The notes: generated from the letters alone by a model not told the origin. Shown: positions 51,786 through 61,567, counted from the stretch's first letter. The stretch: 64,000 bases of DNA from Bacillota bacterium (GCA_023415825.1 JAEZJF010000026.1:183063-247062), one strand, 5' to 3'. Translations and numbers: made by a program.

Positions 51786-52532
51786 ATGCCATCTCAAGAA
51801 GTTAAAGTCTCAGTTAAGAACCTGACAAAGAGCTTTGGTGATCTCAAGGTTTTGGACGATGTGTCCTTTAATGTAAAAAAAGGTGAGTTTCTCTGCATCG
51901 TAGGGCCTACAGGGTGTGGTAAAACAACATTTTTAAATAGTCTAACGCGATTGTATCAGATTGATAGCGGCGAAATACTCGTTAACGGTGAAGCCATTAA
52001 TCCCAAAAAACACAATATTGCGTACATATTCCAGGAATACTCCACAATGGAATGGCTGACGGTTCAACAAAATATCGAGTATGGCTTGCGGATAAAGAAA
52101 TATTCTGAAGACCTCATCAAGAAGCGCGTGGATAATGTTATTAATATCGTGGGTTTGGACAAGTATCGCCAATATTATCCCAAGCAGCTTTCTGCCAGTA
52201 TGCTTCAGCGGGTTGTCATTGCCAGAGCCTTCGCAGTTGAGCCGGAGCTTTTGCTCATGGATGAACCCTATGGTCAGCTGGACTTGAGCCTGAAATACAA
52301 GCTGGAGGATGAACTCATTAATCTCTGGCAGCAAACGGGAACCACTGTCATTTTTATTACCCATAACATTGAGGAAGCTGTTTATCTCAGCGACCGCATC
52401 ATGGTATTAACCAATAAGCCTACAAAAATCAAAAAGGATTTGGTGAATAATCTCCCACGTCCTAGAAACGTGGTTGATCCTGCCTTTGTTGAACTCAGAA
52501 ATGAAGTCACCTCTTTGATTAAGTGGTGGTAA
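51786..52532 (+). CDS. ABC transporter ATPase (second), with degenerate signature motif
   Basis: The 248-residue ATPase has Walker A VGPTGCGKTTFL, Q-loop IFQEYSTMEW, Walker B LLLMDEPYGQLD and an intact H-loop (FITHNIEEAVYLSDR). The ABC signature is LSASMLQR instead of LSGGMRQR. This is the exact complement of the defect in the first ATPase, so a heterodimer would have one complete and one doubly impaired ATP site. I prefer ATG 51786; the GGGGGCGGG site is a little unusual. Confidence 0.92.
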   Translation: MPSQEVKVSVKNLTKSFGDLKVLDDVSFNVKKGEFLCIVGPTGCGKTTFLNSLTRLYQIDSGEILVNGEAINPKKHNIAYIFQEYSTMEWLTVQQNIEYGLRIKKYSEDLIKKRVDNVINIVGLDKYRQYYPKQLSASMLQRVVIARAFAVEPELLLMDEPYGQLDLSLKYKLEDELINLWQQTGTTVIFITHNIEEAVYLSDRIMVLTNKPTKIKKDLVNNLPRPRNVVDPAFVELRNEVTSLIKWW

Positions 52533-52552
52533 TTTGAAAGGAGTGAAGTTTT

Positions 52553-53971
52553 ATGGATAAACCGAATATCCTGTTTCTCTTTGCCGATGATATGCGCTAC
52601 GATACCATAGGCGCATTAGGAAATCCCGAAATTAAAACACCCCATCTTGATCAGCTCGTGAGTAGGGGAACCAGCTTTATCAATGCCCATATTCCAGGTG
52701 GAACCGTCGCTGCGGTATGTATGCCAAGCAGGGCTATGCTCAATACCGGCCGCAATCTTTTTCACCTTCAGGATGCAGGTGAATGCATTCCCTGTGAGCA
52801 CACCCTTTTGGGTGAGACGCTGCAAAAAGCAGGTTATAACACCTTTGGAACAGGTAAATGGCATAACGGCTATGAGGCGTTTGCCAGAAGCTTCAATGAC
52901 GGTGCGGAAATCTACTTTGGAGGCATGTATGATCATTGGAAGGTTCCTGTGTATCACTATGATCCAACCGGTAAATATCCCAATGTCGTAAATGATGTCA
53001 TGAATCCCGGATATGACAATTGGCTTATGAAGCGCCGCTGCGATCATGTCACTTTAGGAAAGCACTCCTCTGACTTGTTTTCAGATGCGGCTTGCCAATA
53101 CATAGAATCCTATGACGATGATAAGCCCTTCTATATGTACGTTGCCTATATGGCTCCCCATGACCCGAGAACCATGCCCCAGAGATTTCTGGATATGTAT
53201 GACATCAATGAAATCAGCCTTCCTCCGAATTTTTATAAAGAACATCCCTTTGATTTCGGTGTGTCCCAGGTTCGGGATGAGGTGCTGACTTCCAAGCCCC
53301 GGGATGAAATGGAGATAAAGAAACAGATCAGGGAATATTATGCCATGATCAGCCACCTTGATGACACTGTGGGTAACATTATTGCATCCTTAAAGAAATC
53401 AGGGCAATACGACAATACCATTATTATTTTCTCAGCAGATAACGGTCTGGCAGTAGGACAGCATGGACTCCTCGGCAAGCAGAATGCCTATGAGCACAGT
53501 ATCAAGGTTCCTCTGATCATGAGCGGTCCTGAAATCCCACAAAATGAGCGCCGTTCAGGGTATGTTTACTTAATGGATATATACCCGACCCTTTGTGACT
53601 TTGCCGGAACAGGTATACCCGATTCTGTGGATGGACTAAGCTTCAAAAAGATGATAACAGATTCCAAAGAGACTACGAGAGAGCGACTATTTGCAATTTA
53701 TGGGGACAAGGTCAGGACTATCAAGGACGGTAAGTATAAGCTTCTTGAGTATAAGTATCAGGATTTGCGGCGCACACAGCTCTTTGACCTTGAAAACGAT
53801 CCCTATGAGACCAATGATTTAAGGTATCTGCCCGAAATGCAGGAGACCGTTAAAAGATTGCGTGAAGAACTATGGAAATATGCAGTAGAAAGTGATGATG
53901 TCAAATCAGAGGAAGGGAAACGGTTCTGGACCGATTACCTTCGTGTTGATGCCGACGCATGGGGTTTCTAA
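52553..53971 (+). CDS. Cytoplasmic type I sulfatase
   Basis: The 472-residue enzyme begins KPNILFLFADDMRYDT, with the metal-binding DD. The formylglycine motif is AAVCMPSRAMLNTGR, with Cys56 as the residue converted. Further motifs are GTGKWHNG and IFSADNGLAVGQHGLLGK. It hydrolyses sulfate esters and needs an anaerobic sulfatase-maturing enzyme, not present in the window. No signal peptide is visible, so it should act inside the cell on an imported substrate, matching its place in the transport operon. GAAAGGAG precedes ATG 52553. A phosphonate or phosphate ester hydrolase of the same superfamily is possible. Confidence 0.9.
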   Translation: MDKPNILFLFADDMRYDTIGALGNPEIKTPHLDQLVSRGTSFINAHIPGGTVAAVCMPSRAMLNTGRNLFHLQDAGECIPCEHTLLGETLQKAGYNTFGTGKWHNGYEAFARSFNDGAEIYFGGMYDHWKVPVYHYDPTGKYPNVVNDVMNPGYDNWLMKRRCDHVTLGKHSSDLFSDAACQYIESYDDDKPFYMYVAYMAPHDPRTMPQRFLDMYDINEISLPPNFYKEHPFDFGVSQVRDEVLTSKPRDEMEIKKQIREYYAMISHLDDTVGNIIASLKKSGQYDNTIIIFSADNGLAVGQHGLLGKQNAYEHSIKVPLIMSGPEIPQNERRSGYVYLMDIYPTLCDFAGTGIPDSVDGLSFKKMITDSKETTRERLFAIYGDKVRTIKDGKYKLLEYKYQDLRRTQLFDLENDPYETNDLRYLPEMQETVKRLREELWKYAVESDDVKSEEGKRFWTDYLRVDADAWGF

Positions 53972-53994
53972 AAAAGAAAGTGAGGGTTTGCAAT

Positions 53995-55071
53995 ATGAGG
54001 AGAATTCCGGAAACAATGAAAGCTCTGGTAGCCTATGGTAAAGGAGATTACCGATTGGAAACCGCCTATCCGACTCCCGAATGTGGAGCCGACGACATTA
54101 TTATAAAGACTGAAGGCTGTGGTGTTTGCGCTGGTGACTTAAAATGCTTACATGGAGCGGCCATGTTTTGGGGTGATGAAACTCAGCCCTCATGGGTAAA
54201 GCCTCCGTTTATTCCCGGCCATGAGTTTTTAGGCACCATCGTTGAAATGGGTGAGAATGTAAAAGGATTCAGTATAGGGGATAGAGTCACAGCAGACCAG
54301 ATTGTTCCCTGCGGAGAATGCAGGTTCTGTAAAACCGGACGCTACTGGATGTGCCAACCCCATAATATTTTCGGCTTCCAGAACACCAATAACGGAGGGA
54401 TTGCCGAGTATGTCAGATATCCTAAAACGACAGTCGTCAGCAAGGTTCCCAAGGAAATGCCCCTTTCCGATGCCCTTCTTATTGAACCTTATGGATGTGC
54501 CAAGCACGCGGTTGACAGGGCTAATATTCAATGTGAGGATGTTGTGGTTATCTCAGGCGCCGGTACCCTGGGCTTAGGAATGGTTACATATGCCAGAATG
54601 AAAAATCCTGCCAGGCTCATTGTACTTGATATGGCCGACAATCGTCTGGAGAAAGCCAAGGAATTCGGTGCGGATTTAGTTCTGAACCCAGGTAAGGACG
54701 ATGTGATTCAGCGCATTCTTGATATGACAGATGGCTACGGCTGTGACATTTACATCGAGGCAACCGGAAATCCAGCCAGTGTCACTCAGGGCCTCAGTAT
54801 GATAAGAAAGCTTGGTACTTTTGTAGAATTCAGTGTCTTTGGAAGCCCTACCACTGTTGACTGGTCCATCATTGGGGATCGAAAAGAACTGGACGTATTA
54901 GGTTCTCATCTAAGTCCATACTGCTATCCTTTTGTCATTGAAAATATCGCAAACGGAAATTTAAAAACAAACAGCATAGTATCCAAAACTTTTACCATTG
55001 AAGAATGGGAGAAGGCCTTTGACTACGCATCAGGAAAATACGGTGATTTGAAAGTAGCAATAGTATTTTAA
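53995..55071 (+). CDS. Zinc alcohol dehydrogenase, erythritol/L-threitol dehydrogenase-like
   Basis: The 358-residue medium-chain dehydrogenase has catalytic zinc ligands (GCGVCAGDLKC; IPGHEFLG) and the structural zinc CGECRFCKTGRYWMC. The NAD-binding motif is VVISGAGTLGLGMVTYA. The combination GAAMFWGDE, WMCQPHNIFGFQ and PTTVDWSIIGDRKELDVLG is what I recall for EltD-type erythritol/L-threitol dehydrogenases. I start at ATG 53995, 12 codons inside a longer frame. It closes the operon and may oxidise the polyol released by the sulfatase. Confidence 0.85.
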   Translation: MRRIPETMKALVAYGKGDYRLETAYPTPECGADDIIIKTEGCGVCAGDLKCLHGAAMFWGDETQPSWVKPPFIPGHEFLGTIVEMGENVKGFSIGDRVTADQIVPCGECRFCKTGRYWMCQPHNIFGFQNTNNGGIAEYVRYPKTTVVSKVPKEMPLSDALLIEPYGCAKHAVDRANIQCEDVVVISGAGTLGLGMVTYARMKNPARLIVLDMADNRLEKAKEFGADLVLNPGKDDVIQRILDMTDGYGCDIYIEATGNPASVTQGLSMIRKLGTFVEFSVFGSPTTVDWSIIGDRKELDVLGSHLSPYCYPFVIENIANGNLKTNSIVSKTFTIEEWEKAFDYASGKYGDLKVAIVF

Positions 55072-55159
55072 AGCTCTATCATTCGTTATACAATAACCAT
55101 AAAAGTGACATGAAAGTATTGACTCAAATACGGTAATTATCATGCAGTGAAAGAAGAAT

Positions 55160-55215
55160 AGCCTGAATGTGAAGCGGGTTTTGTATATGAATCCGGTTCT
55201 CACTCAGGCTTTTTT
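55160..55215 (+). terminator. Terminator of the transport-sulfatase operon
   Basis: AGCCTGAATGTGAAGCGGGTT is largely complementary to AATCCGGTTCTCACTCAGGCT and is followed by TTTTTT. It lies between convergent genes. Confidence 0.9.
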
Positions 55216-55246
55216 CAGTAGCTGTCTGTACATTGCACCGGCAAAT

Positions 55247-57544
55247 CTAGAACCCTACTATCGTATAAGACATACTGTCGGTGGTATTGTTATATAGGGC
55301 TGAGTTGAGCTTCATTTTTTCATTCCGAATGTCGCTGTACATGCCTGATAAAAACGTGTAGATGGGATCCTTATCAAGAGACGGAGAGCTGCTATCTATT
55401 ACACCGGCAGCAATATCGGATATGACGCCGCAAATTTCTTCACTGTCAATATAATCGTTGAAGCTGCTTACAACAGTAAAATCCAAAGCCGCATCCTTTA
55501 TCACGTTTTGCCCCAGGTTCACCAAGGCGCCTTCTATACTTTTTCTGCTTTCCGGAATCAACTCTTTATATACCTCACATGCGACATAGAGCGTTTTCAT
55601 TGTAGCATTCAGCTGATAGTATCCCTGCAAAAACTCACAGGCATCCTGATAGGACAAAATGTATTTATCGCCTGTTTCCGCTACAATTTCTTTCATGCGC
55701 TTACGCTGGGACAAGAAGAGATCATGTTCAGTAATGGTTGTACTGTAGACTAAATCGACAGGCTTTACTTTTCCTGTAACTTTGTTCATTCCAGCATCTA
55801 CAGCGATTCCAATGAGAGTACTTTGAATGGTTTCAGATAGTGCTTTGCCCAAAAGTCCTGAAATACCGGCATGGGGAGAAAAGGTTTGTGCCAACACAGT
55901 TGCCGCAAATGATTCCATAAAATCGAGATAGGGCTCTGCATCCTTATTAAACTCTATAGCGTCATAAGCGGTTTTGATACAGTCATTCCACTTTTCTAAC
56001 AAAGCTGCACCGGCAAAATGTTTGGGCTTTTCCCAAAACAGCAGATAATCATCCATAAGGTTTAATCCATCTCTGAAAACCTCATACTCCCAGTTTGCAA
56101 TGGTAATGGTTTGCAGCTGGGACAACACAACCGGGTCGGTTACGATGCGGTTTTTACCATCAAGAAAATAACCGAAAACATATTTGCCGGTATCAAAATT
56201 CTTCTTTGCGGCATCGCTAATAAGAAGAGGGCCAAGGTTGCTGGGCTTTTCCAAAGCATTGACAATGACCGGCTTTCCATCTTGTATATCTAAATATCCG
56301 TCGCCTAAAATAGAAACGACTTTGTACTGCTCTTTTTTTCCACCTGTTGTGATGGTAGGCTCATATAAAACAACAGCCTTCTTTTTTTGGACGAGTTCCA
56401 TTAAATAGCTGCCTATTGCTTCTGCATTTTGATCAATTCTTGAGCGGGAATAGATTTGATAAGTCTTCGACGGTTCATCATAGCTCATTCTGGCACCAAT
56501 ATCAAACAGAATTGATTCGATATCACAATAAGCATTACCGTCTATCGTTGAAAGAGAAAACTTATTGTTATCTATTTGCTCATGGGCAATCCTTCCGTAT
56601 TCCGCACAGAACTGGTAAAAAGGTATGAGCAGCTTATCCTCCTCAAAAACCGGGGGCACACCAAGGGAAATCAACTCACCGTCTATGCTGACGTTTATTT
56701 TTTCCGAAGAGATACTATTGGCCGATTGCTTTGCTGTCAACCAAAACCCATTGCTGTTGTTGGGTTCCAATATATACCAGTACTGTGCGAGGCTGCTTAA
56801 GTCCTTTGTAATTTTATAACTAAAGCTGTTGTCCTTCTCGTTTACCGTGAAGGTTCCGACTTCAATATACTTGTTTGCCCTTGAGCCGTCTGTTGGACTT
56901 GCATACACTACTCCTTTGGGTGCAGTATCTACAAAATAGTCCTGATCATAAGCAAGGTACAAGTCAACAGCTTTTATATGGTATTTCCCGCTTACTTCAT
57001 AGGTTTCTAGGGGATAGGCTTGGAAACTGTTTAAAAAACCTCCGCTGCCATACCAGCCGAATACCTGATCCTCCTTTATCCACAACGGATTACCTATTGA
57101 TGAGCCATCGCAGGAAGAAAAATCATCATTTTCATCCATCGAAACATCGGGATTGATATTTTGCTTCGCTATCTTCTCTATATCTTTTAATCTGGTGAAC
57201 ATATCAAATTTATATTTGGAATAGAATGCCTTATCAAAGAAAGCGATATCACTTCGGGTATAGTATTTTCTGGCTATCCATGCTTTATCAATGGATGCAA
57301 TGTCGGCAAATGGAGATATGCCCGAAAATTCATTGATAAATTGATTTGAAATACGCAATATATTTTCATCCGTCACCTTTTGTCTTTCAGGCAAGGCTTG
57401 CCCATCACTTGAACCTTGATTAGAAGAAACGGCAATGACGGATTCCTGCTCCAGTAACGGAGTAACCTCCAGGCTTTCACCACATCCGGTAAGTATAGTA
57501 ACTGAAATGAAAATGCACAAAAGGACACTGGCTATTTTTTTCAT
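55247..57544 (-). CDS. Large lipoprotein with copper-amine-oxidase-N-like domain
   Basis: The 765-residue lipoprotein has a lipobox ending at Cys21 (SVTILTGC). A Ser/Gln-rich linker follows, then a unique N-terminal region (about 45-290). A stalk-like segment (about 295-390, INVSIDGELISLGVPPVFEE) resembles the copper amine oxidase N-terminal domain used in clostridial surface proteins. A helical C-terminal region follows. I start at ATG 57544 (GGAG upstream); the frame extends to 57730 without support. Its function is unknown. It is divergent from the VWA lipoprotein gene. Confidence 0.75.
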   Translation of the reverse strand: MKKIASVLLCIFISVTILTGCGESLEVTPLLEQESVIAVSSNQGSSDGQALPERQKVTDENILRISNQFINEFSGISPFADIASIDKAWIARKYYTRSDIAFFDKAFYSKYKFDMFTRLKDIEKIAKQNINPDVSMDENDDFSSCDGSSIGNPLWIKEDQVFGWYGSGGFLNSFQAYPLETYEVSGKYHIKAVDLYLAYDQDYFVDTAPKGVVYASPTDGSRANKYIEVGTFTVNEKDNSFSYKITKDLSSLAQYWYILEPNNSNGFWLTAKQSANSISSEKINVSIDGELISLGVPPVFEEDKLLIPFYQFCAEYGRIAHEQIDNNKFSLSTIDGNAYCDIESILFDIGARMSYDEPSKTYQIYSRSRIDQNAEAIGSYLMELVQKKKAVVLYEPTITTGGKKEQYKVVSILGDGYLDIQDGKPVIVNALEKPSNLGPLLISDAAKKNFDTGKYVFGYFLDGKNRIVTDPVVLSQLQTITIANWEYEVFRDGLNLMDDYLLFWEKPKHFAGAALLEKWNDCIKTAYDAIEFNKDAEPYLDFMESFAATVLAQTFSPHAGISGLLGKALSETIQSTLIGIAVDAGMNKVTGKVKPVDLVYSTTITEHDLFLSQRKRMKEIVAETGDKYILSYQDACEFLQGYYQLNATMKTLYVACEVYKELIPESRKSIEGALVNLGQNVIKDAALDFTVVSSFNDYIDSEEICGVISDIAAGVIDSSSPSLDKDPIYTFLSGMYSDIRNEKMKLNSALYNNTTDSMSYTIVGF

Positions 57545-57705
57545 GGCTGTTACTCCTTTGTATGTAGAAACTATCGGTATCATTATAGACTTAATGCCGT
57601 GTTTTTCCAATATGGATTTGGAATTTACAAAAAAATGAACCTCCTCATATCTATACCTGTCTAATGGATAGAAAATAAAATTTCCATAATAAGGAGGAAC
57701 ATTCA

Positions 57706-59364
57706 ATGTTAAAGAGAAAAATAACTTCAAAAATCCTCACTATCATCCTTGTAATGCTTCTTTTTACTTCCTGCGCTCAGAGTGGTGATGTACTTACGCC
57801 AGAAAAATCATCTCTATCGAGTATTGCTGCAACAAGAGCACCAAATGCTCCAATGGAACCGGAAATAGGTAAGCCGGATACTTCAATGACATCAGATAGC
57901 TTAAAATACTCTACTCCAATAGATGGTGCAGCAGGCGTTGTTGAAGGTCAAGAATTTAACACTGAGGAATATGGTAAAATCAGCGAGAGAGGCTTTGTAT
58001 CACCACTGTCAAACCCCTTATCCACATTTTCCATAGATGTAGACACCGCATCCTACGCCAATGCAAGGAGATATCTGAATAGCGGAGAAAAGATTCCTCA
58101 GGACGCTGTGCGCATTGAAGAAATGATCAATTATTTTAAGTACGATTATCCAAAACCTGATGGGGATGTTCCTTTCTCAGTTTATACCGAGATTTCAGCA
58201 TGTCCATGGAAAAAAGATCACCAGCTTCTTCTTGTAGGACTTCAAGGCAAAGAAATTGATATTAGTGACATACCCTCATCAAATCTTGTGTTCCTTGTTG
58301 ATGTCTCGGGCTCCATGCAAGATTCCAATAAGCTGCCCTTGGTTAAGCAGGCTTTATTAATGCTTGTTGAAAACCTGCGACCCAATGACCGTATTTCAAT
58401 CGTTACTTATGCAGGCAGTGACAGTGTTGTTTTAAGCGGTGTCTCCGGAGAAAACAAGCTTGAGATCACCGATGCCATTCAAAACCTTGAAGCCGGTGGA
58501 TCAACGGCAGGTGCAAGGGGTATTGAGACAGCCTATAAGATTGCAAAGAAAAACTTTATCAAAGAGGGAAACAATCGTGTCATCCTTACAACTGATGGAG
58601 ATTTCAACGTTGGTGTCTCAAGCGAAGGTGAGCTTACCAGGCTGATAGAAAAAAAGCGCAAGGAAGGTGTTTATTTATCGGTTATTGGCTTTGGCGAAGG
58701 CAATATCAAGGATAACAAGATGGAGGCACTGGCCGATAACGGAAATGGTAATTACGCCTATATTGATTCGGTTTTGGAAGCAAAAAAAGTTCTGGTGGAA
58801 GAAATGGGAGGTACTCTGCTGACCATTGCCAAGGATGTTAAGCTTCAGGTTGAATTCAATCCTTCAAAGGTTGAAGGGTATAGGTTGGTAGGTTATGAGA
58901 ACAGAATGCTTAATGATGAAGATTTTGAAGACGATACCAAGGATGCCGGCGAAATGGGAGCGGGGCATAGGGTCACAGCCCTATATGAAATTATTCCGGT
59001 GGGGTCAGGCGAAAAAATAGGAGGTAACAACCTCAAATATCAGGACACTCAGTCTACCGGCAGCAACGAGTGGCTGAACATTGATATCCGGTACAAAAAC
59101 CCGGATCAGGATAAGAGCCAGCTTCTTACTTTTGCAGTTGATGAAGCCTATGAGAAGAAGGTAATGTCTGATAATTTTGCCTTCGCCTCGGCCGTTGCCG
59201 AATTCGGGCTTTTGTTGAGGGACTCTGAATATAAAGGAGACAGCAGCTTCGAAAGTGTATATGGAAGAGCAGTAAATCTGCCTTCCGTTAAAGAGGATCC
59301 TTATAAAGTAGAATTTTTGGGCATGGTTGAGAAATTGATGGAAATGACCCTATCTATGGAATAA
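57706..59364 (+). CDS. von Willebrand factor A domain lipoprotein (YfbK-like)
   Basis: The 552-residue lipoprotein has a lipobox ending at Cys23 (MLLFTSC). It carries the N-terminal VWA-associated region (SNPLSTFSIDVDTASYANAR), a VWA domain with MIDAS motif FLVDVSGSMQDSNK and later TTDGDFNVG, and a C-terminal DUF3520-like domain. This order matches YfbK/YfbK-like proteins. It is anchored outside the membrane and probably binds a protein partner through a metal ion. AAGGAGG precedes ATG 57706. A hairpin at 59381 follows. Confidence 0.9.
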   Translation: MLKRKITSKILTIILVMLLFTSCAQSGDVLTPEKSSLSSIAATRAPNAPMEPEIGKPDTSMTSDSLKYSTPIDGAAGVVEGQEFNTEEYGKISERGFVSPLSNPLSTFSIDVDTASYANARRYLNSGEKIPQDAVRIEEMINYFKYDYPKPDGDVPFSVYTEISACPWKKDHQLLLVGLQGKEIDISDIPSSNLVFLVDVSGSMQDSNKLPLVKQALLMLVENLRPNDRISIVTYAGSDSVVLSGVSGENKLEITDAIQNLEAGGSTAGARGIETAYKIAKKNFIKEGNNRVILTTDGDFNVGVSSEGELTRLIEKKRKEGVYLSVIGFGEGNIKDNKMEALADNGNGNYAYIDSVLEAKKVLVEEMGGTLLTIAKDVKLQVEFNPSKVEGYRLVGYENRMLNDEDFEDDTKDAGEMGAGHRVTALYEIIPVGSGEKIGGNNLKYQDTQSTGSNEWLNIDIRYKNPDQDKSQLLTFAVDEAYEKKVMSDNFAFASAVAEFGLLLRDSEYKGDSSFESVYGRAVNLPSVKEDPYKVEFLGMVEKLMEMTLSME

Positions 59365-59380
59365 GTAAAGAGACAAAGAA

Positions 59381-59420
59381 AAGGGTATTAGCCTGTTATG
59401 GGGGCTGATACCCTTTCATA
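59381..59420. terminator. Hairpin terminator between convergent lipoprotein genes
   Basis: AAGGGTATTAGCC (59381-59393) pairs with GGCTGATACCCTT (59403-59415). Read on the minus strand it is followed by TTCTTTG. It probably serves both convergent genes. Confidence 0.82.
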
Positions 59421-59434
59421 CTTCAGAAATTGGA

Positions 59435-60832
59435 TTACTTCTTTACTTCCAGAGGGGCCAGCTCAAAGTCCTCAACTCCGTCCCCGTTCATATCGTAGCT
59501 GAAGGAGCCGCTCTCAGTTGTACTAACGGTTATTTCGTTCTTGCCATCACCATTCTTATCAAGACTGACACTTCCGTCGGAATTACTTTTTACCTGTGCC
59601 TCACGTTCCATTTTCTCACGATATCTGGCGGCAAGATCCTCAAGTGGTATGGGATCCGGTTCCTTTTGAGCATCTTTTCCGTGACCAACGATGAGCCCAT
59701 CATACTCCATCGGCCCAAGCATATTAAAATCTACCAGAGTAACCTCTGCATAAGGACCGTTTGTTATGACGGTAAAGGTAACCGTTTGATCAGCCATATC
59801 TCCGGATGCTCCAAACATGCCCATTATATCCACTACATCTGTGCCCTCATTTTCGGATTGAACATGACTCCACTTAAAATTCAATGAACCTATACCCATA
59901 TAAAACTCAGGTACAAGTCCGACTAACGGAAGGCCGTCGCCTGTAGCCTCATATACCTTGGGGACTGGGTAAAGCGTAAAGCTTTCATTTTCCACATTCC
60001 CAATAAAACTAGAACTAAAGCTTTGCCCTTCAACTGAAATATCTACTCCAACTGATAAACTGGCATCACCCTTGTAAGGGCCATGCATCGTCCAAGAATC
60101 TTTACCTTCGGTATTCTCCATGGACAATTCCAGACTGGCAGTGAAATTTACTTCCCCTGCATCCACTCCGGGAATTTCCTTTGTATATTCGTCATCTACC
60201 TTCAATACCCAGTCGAAGCCTTCCTTAACAAGCTCATCACCCATTTGGTCTATTTCTTCCTGCGTGACTGTTTTCACACCGTATCCCGAAAAAGACTGCA
60301 CCATAGCAATGAGCCCATTGACTCCGTCAATAGATATTCGCTGTGTGGGGATAATACTGTATTCGCTGCCATCTTCATTATATTTTACAATCATTGCATT
60401 GGCAGGAAGCTCTTTGTCTGTGCTGTAGCAAATGCTCGCAGGCATTTTGAGCTCGACGTGATCCTTAGATCCATTTTCTGAAAGATAAAAACCGGTAGAA
60501 AGGTATTCTTCATTTTTATTGGGAATGCTTTTTATTGGAGAAACATTGAAGATTTTATCTTTTTCTACTGAGCCCTCTGTAAACACAATATCAAAACGGC
60601 CTTCATTGTCCGAAATGGATATGAAGCCTCCGGTTGTTGGAATCTTATGTTCAGCAGTTTCTGCATCATCAAGAATCAACTTTTGTGCGACGATTGGTTC
60701 GTCAGTAGATCCCTGCTCAGATGCTTTTGGCCCATTCAGTCGATTGGAACATCCAGCGAGAAATAGGGTTACACAAATCAATGGGATTGTTATTGCCTTC
60801 ATTTTCATCTTCATTTGCTTTTCCTTAGTCAT
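59435..60832 (-). CDS. Lipoprotein with C-terminal DxNGDG calcium-type motifs
   Basis: The 465-residue lipoprotein has a lipobox ending at Cys28 (VTLFLAGC) and an unrecognised beta-rich body. Near the C-terminus two EF-hand/thrombospondin-type calcium loops occur, DKNGDGKNEI and DMNGDGVEDFE. The GGAGG site lies 11 bases before ATG 60832; Met7, Met9 or Met11 are alternative starts. It converges on the VWA gene, suggesting related surface functions. No family name can be given. Confidence 0.7.
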   Translation of the reverse strand: MTKEKQMKMKMKAITIPLICVTLFLAGCSNRLNGPKASEQGSTDEPIVAQKLILDDAETAEHKIPTTGGFISISDNEGRFDIVFTEGSVEKDKIFNVSPIKSIPNKNEEYLSTGFYLSENGSKDHVELKMPASICYSTDKELPANAMIVKYNEDGSEYSIIPTQRISIDGVNGLIAMVQSFSGYGVKTVTQEEIDQMGDELVKEGFDWVLKVDDEYTKEIPGVDAGEVNFTASLELSMENTEGKDSWTMHGPYKGDASLSVGVDISVEGQSFSSSFIGNVENESFTLYPVPKVYEATGDGLPLVGLVPEFYMGIGSLNFKWSHVQSENEGTDVVDIMGMFGASGDMADQTVTFTVITNGPYAEVTLVDFNMLGPMEYDGLIVGHGKDAQKEPDPIPLEDLAARYREKMEREAQVKSNSDGSVSLDKNGDGKNEITVSTTESGSFSYDMNGDGVEDFELAPLEVKK

Positions 60833-61567
60833 TGTTATCTTTTCCTCCAGACATAAAACAATTAATTTACCAGAAATTGATCCGTTTAATTTTATTTTAC
60901 AATATCTATTTAACCACGTCTATTATTTACAAAAAAAGTTGACTTAACTGAATGTCAAAATAATGTTTGCATGAATTTGCGACATTAATATCAGATAAAA
61001 GCTTGTTATCAGCTATAAACAGCATATTAAAGTCATCAAAGCTTAGAAAAAGGCATTGAGTAATTTAGTTTTATTAATATTGCAAAGAAGAGGTGCCTTT
61101 GTAGAGCTTACAAAGATTTGCATGAAGTGATACAAGTGCTTGAAGCAAGGAGGAGAATGATAATTATTTCGTAAGTAATTGTGTAATATGATATAATTAG
61201 GTAAACTTTAGTTTACTGAATATGCAACACATCTTTTGAGACAGCAGTGACTTGACACAGGGAAGCTTTATTAGTACCTATTAGGATCTTCTTGCCGTAA
61301 CAGCAGTATGACAACTGAAACTACACCAGTGAGAATAAATTTATGGGTCAAAATATAAAGCACATTGGATCGTTTGCAAACAAAACAGAGCGATGAGGCA
61401 ATACATCTGCCATAATTTGCTTACACGAAATTAAGTTCGTATAACCTACCAATTCGGTATCTTATACGACATGAAGTTCGTAGAAGAAGGAGTTATGTGT
61501 AATGCCTGTTAAGTAGAAACGTCTGGAAGGGTAAAAGTGTAAAAATATAATTTTTGGGGTGACTTTC
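60833..61567. other. 735-base non-coding stretch before the second cassette array
   Basis: No convincing gene is visible. It contains several palindromes: CTTTGTA/TACAAAG (about 61098-61116), GTAAACTTTAGTTTAC (61202-61217) just after TATAAT (61192-61197), and GTTTGCAAAC (about 61374). A possible attC-arm relic has TTCGTATAAC near 61436 and TTATACGAC near 61463. It probably holds the promoter of the lipoprotein gene and the boundary of the cassette region. Confidence 0.4.

Noticed and set aside
57545..57730. Extended N-terminus of the large lipoprotein
   Set aside because: The lipoprotein signal peptide begins at ATG 57544 with GGAG upstream; the extension has no site and would bury the signal peptide.
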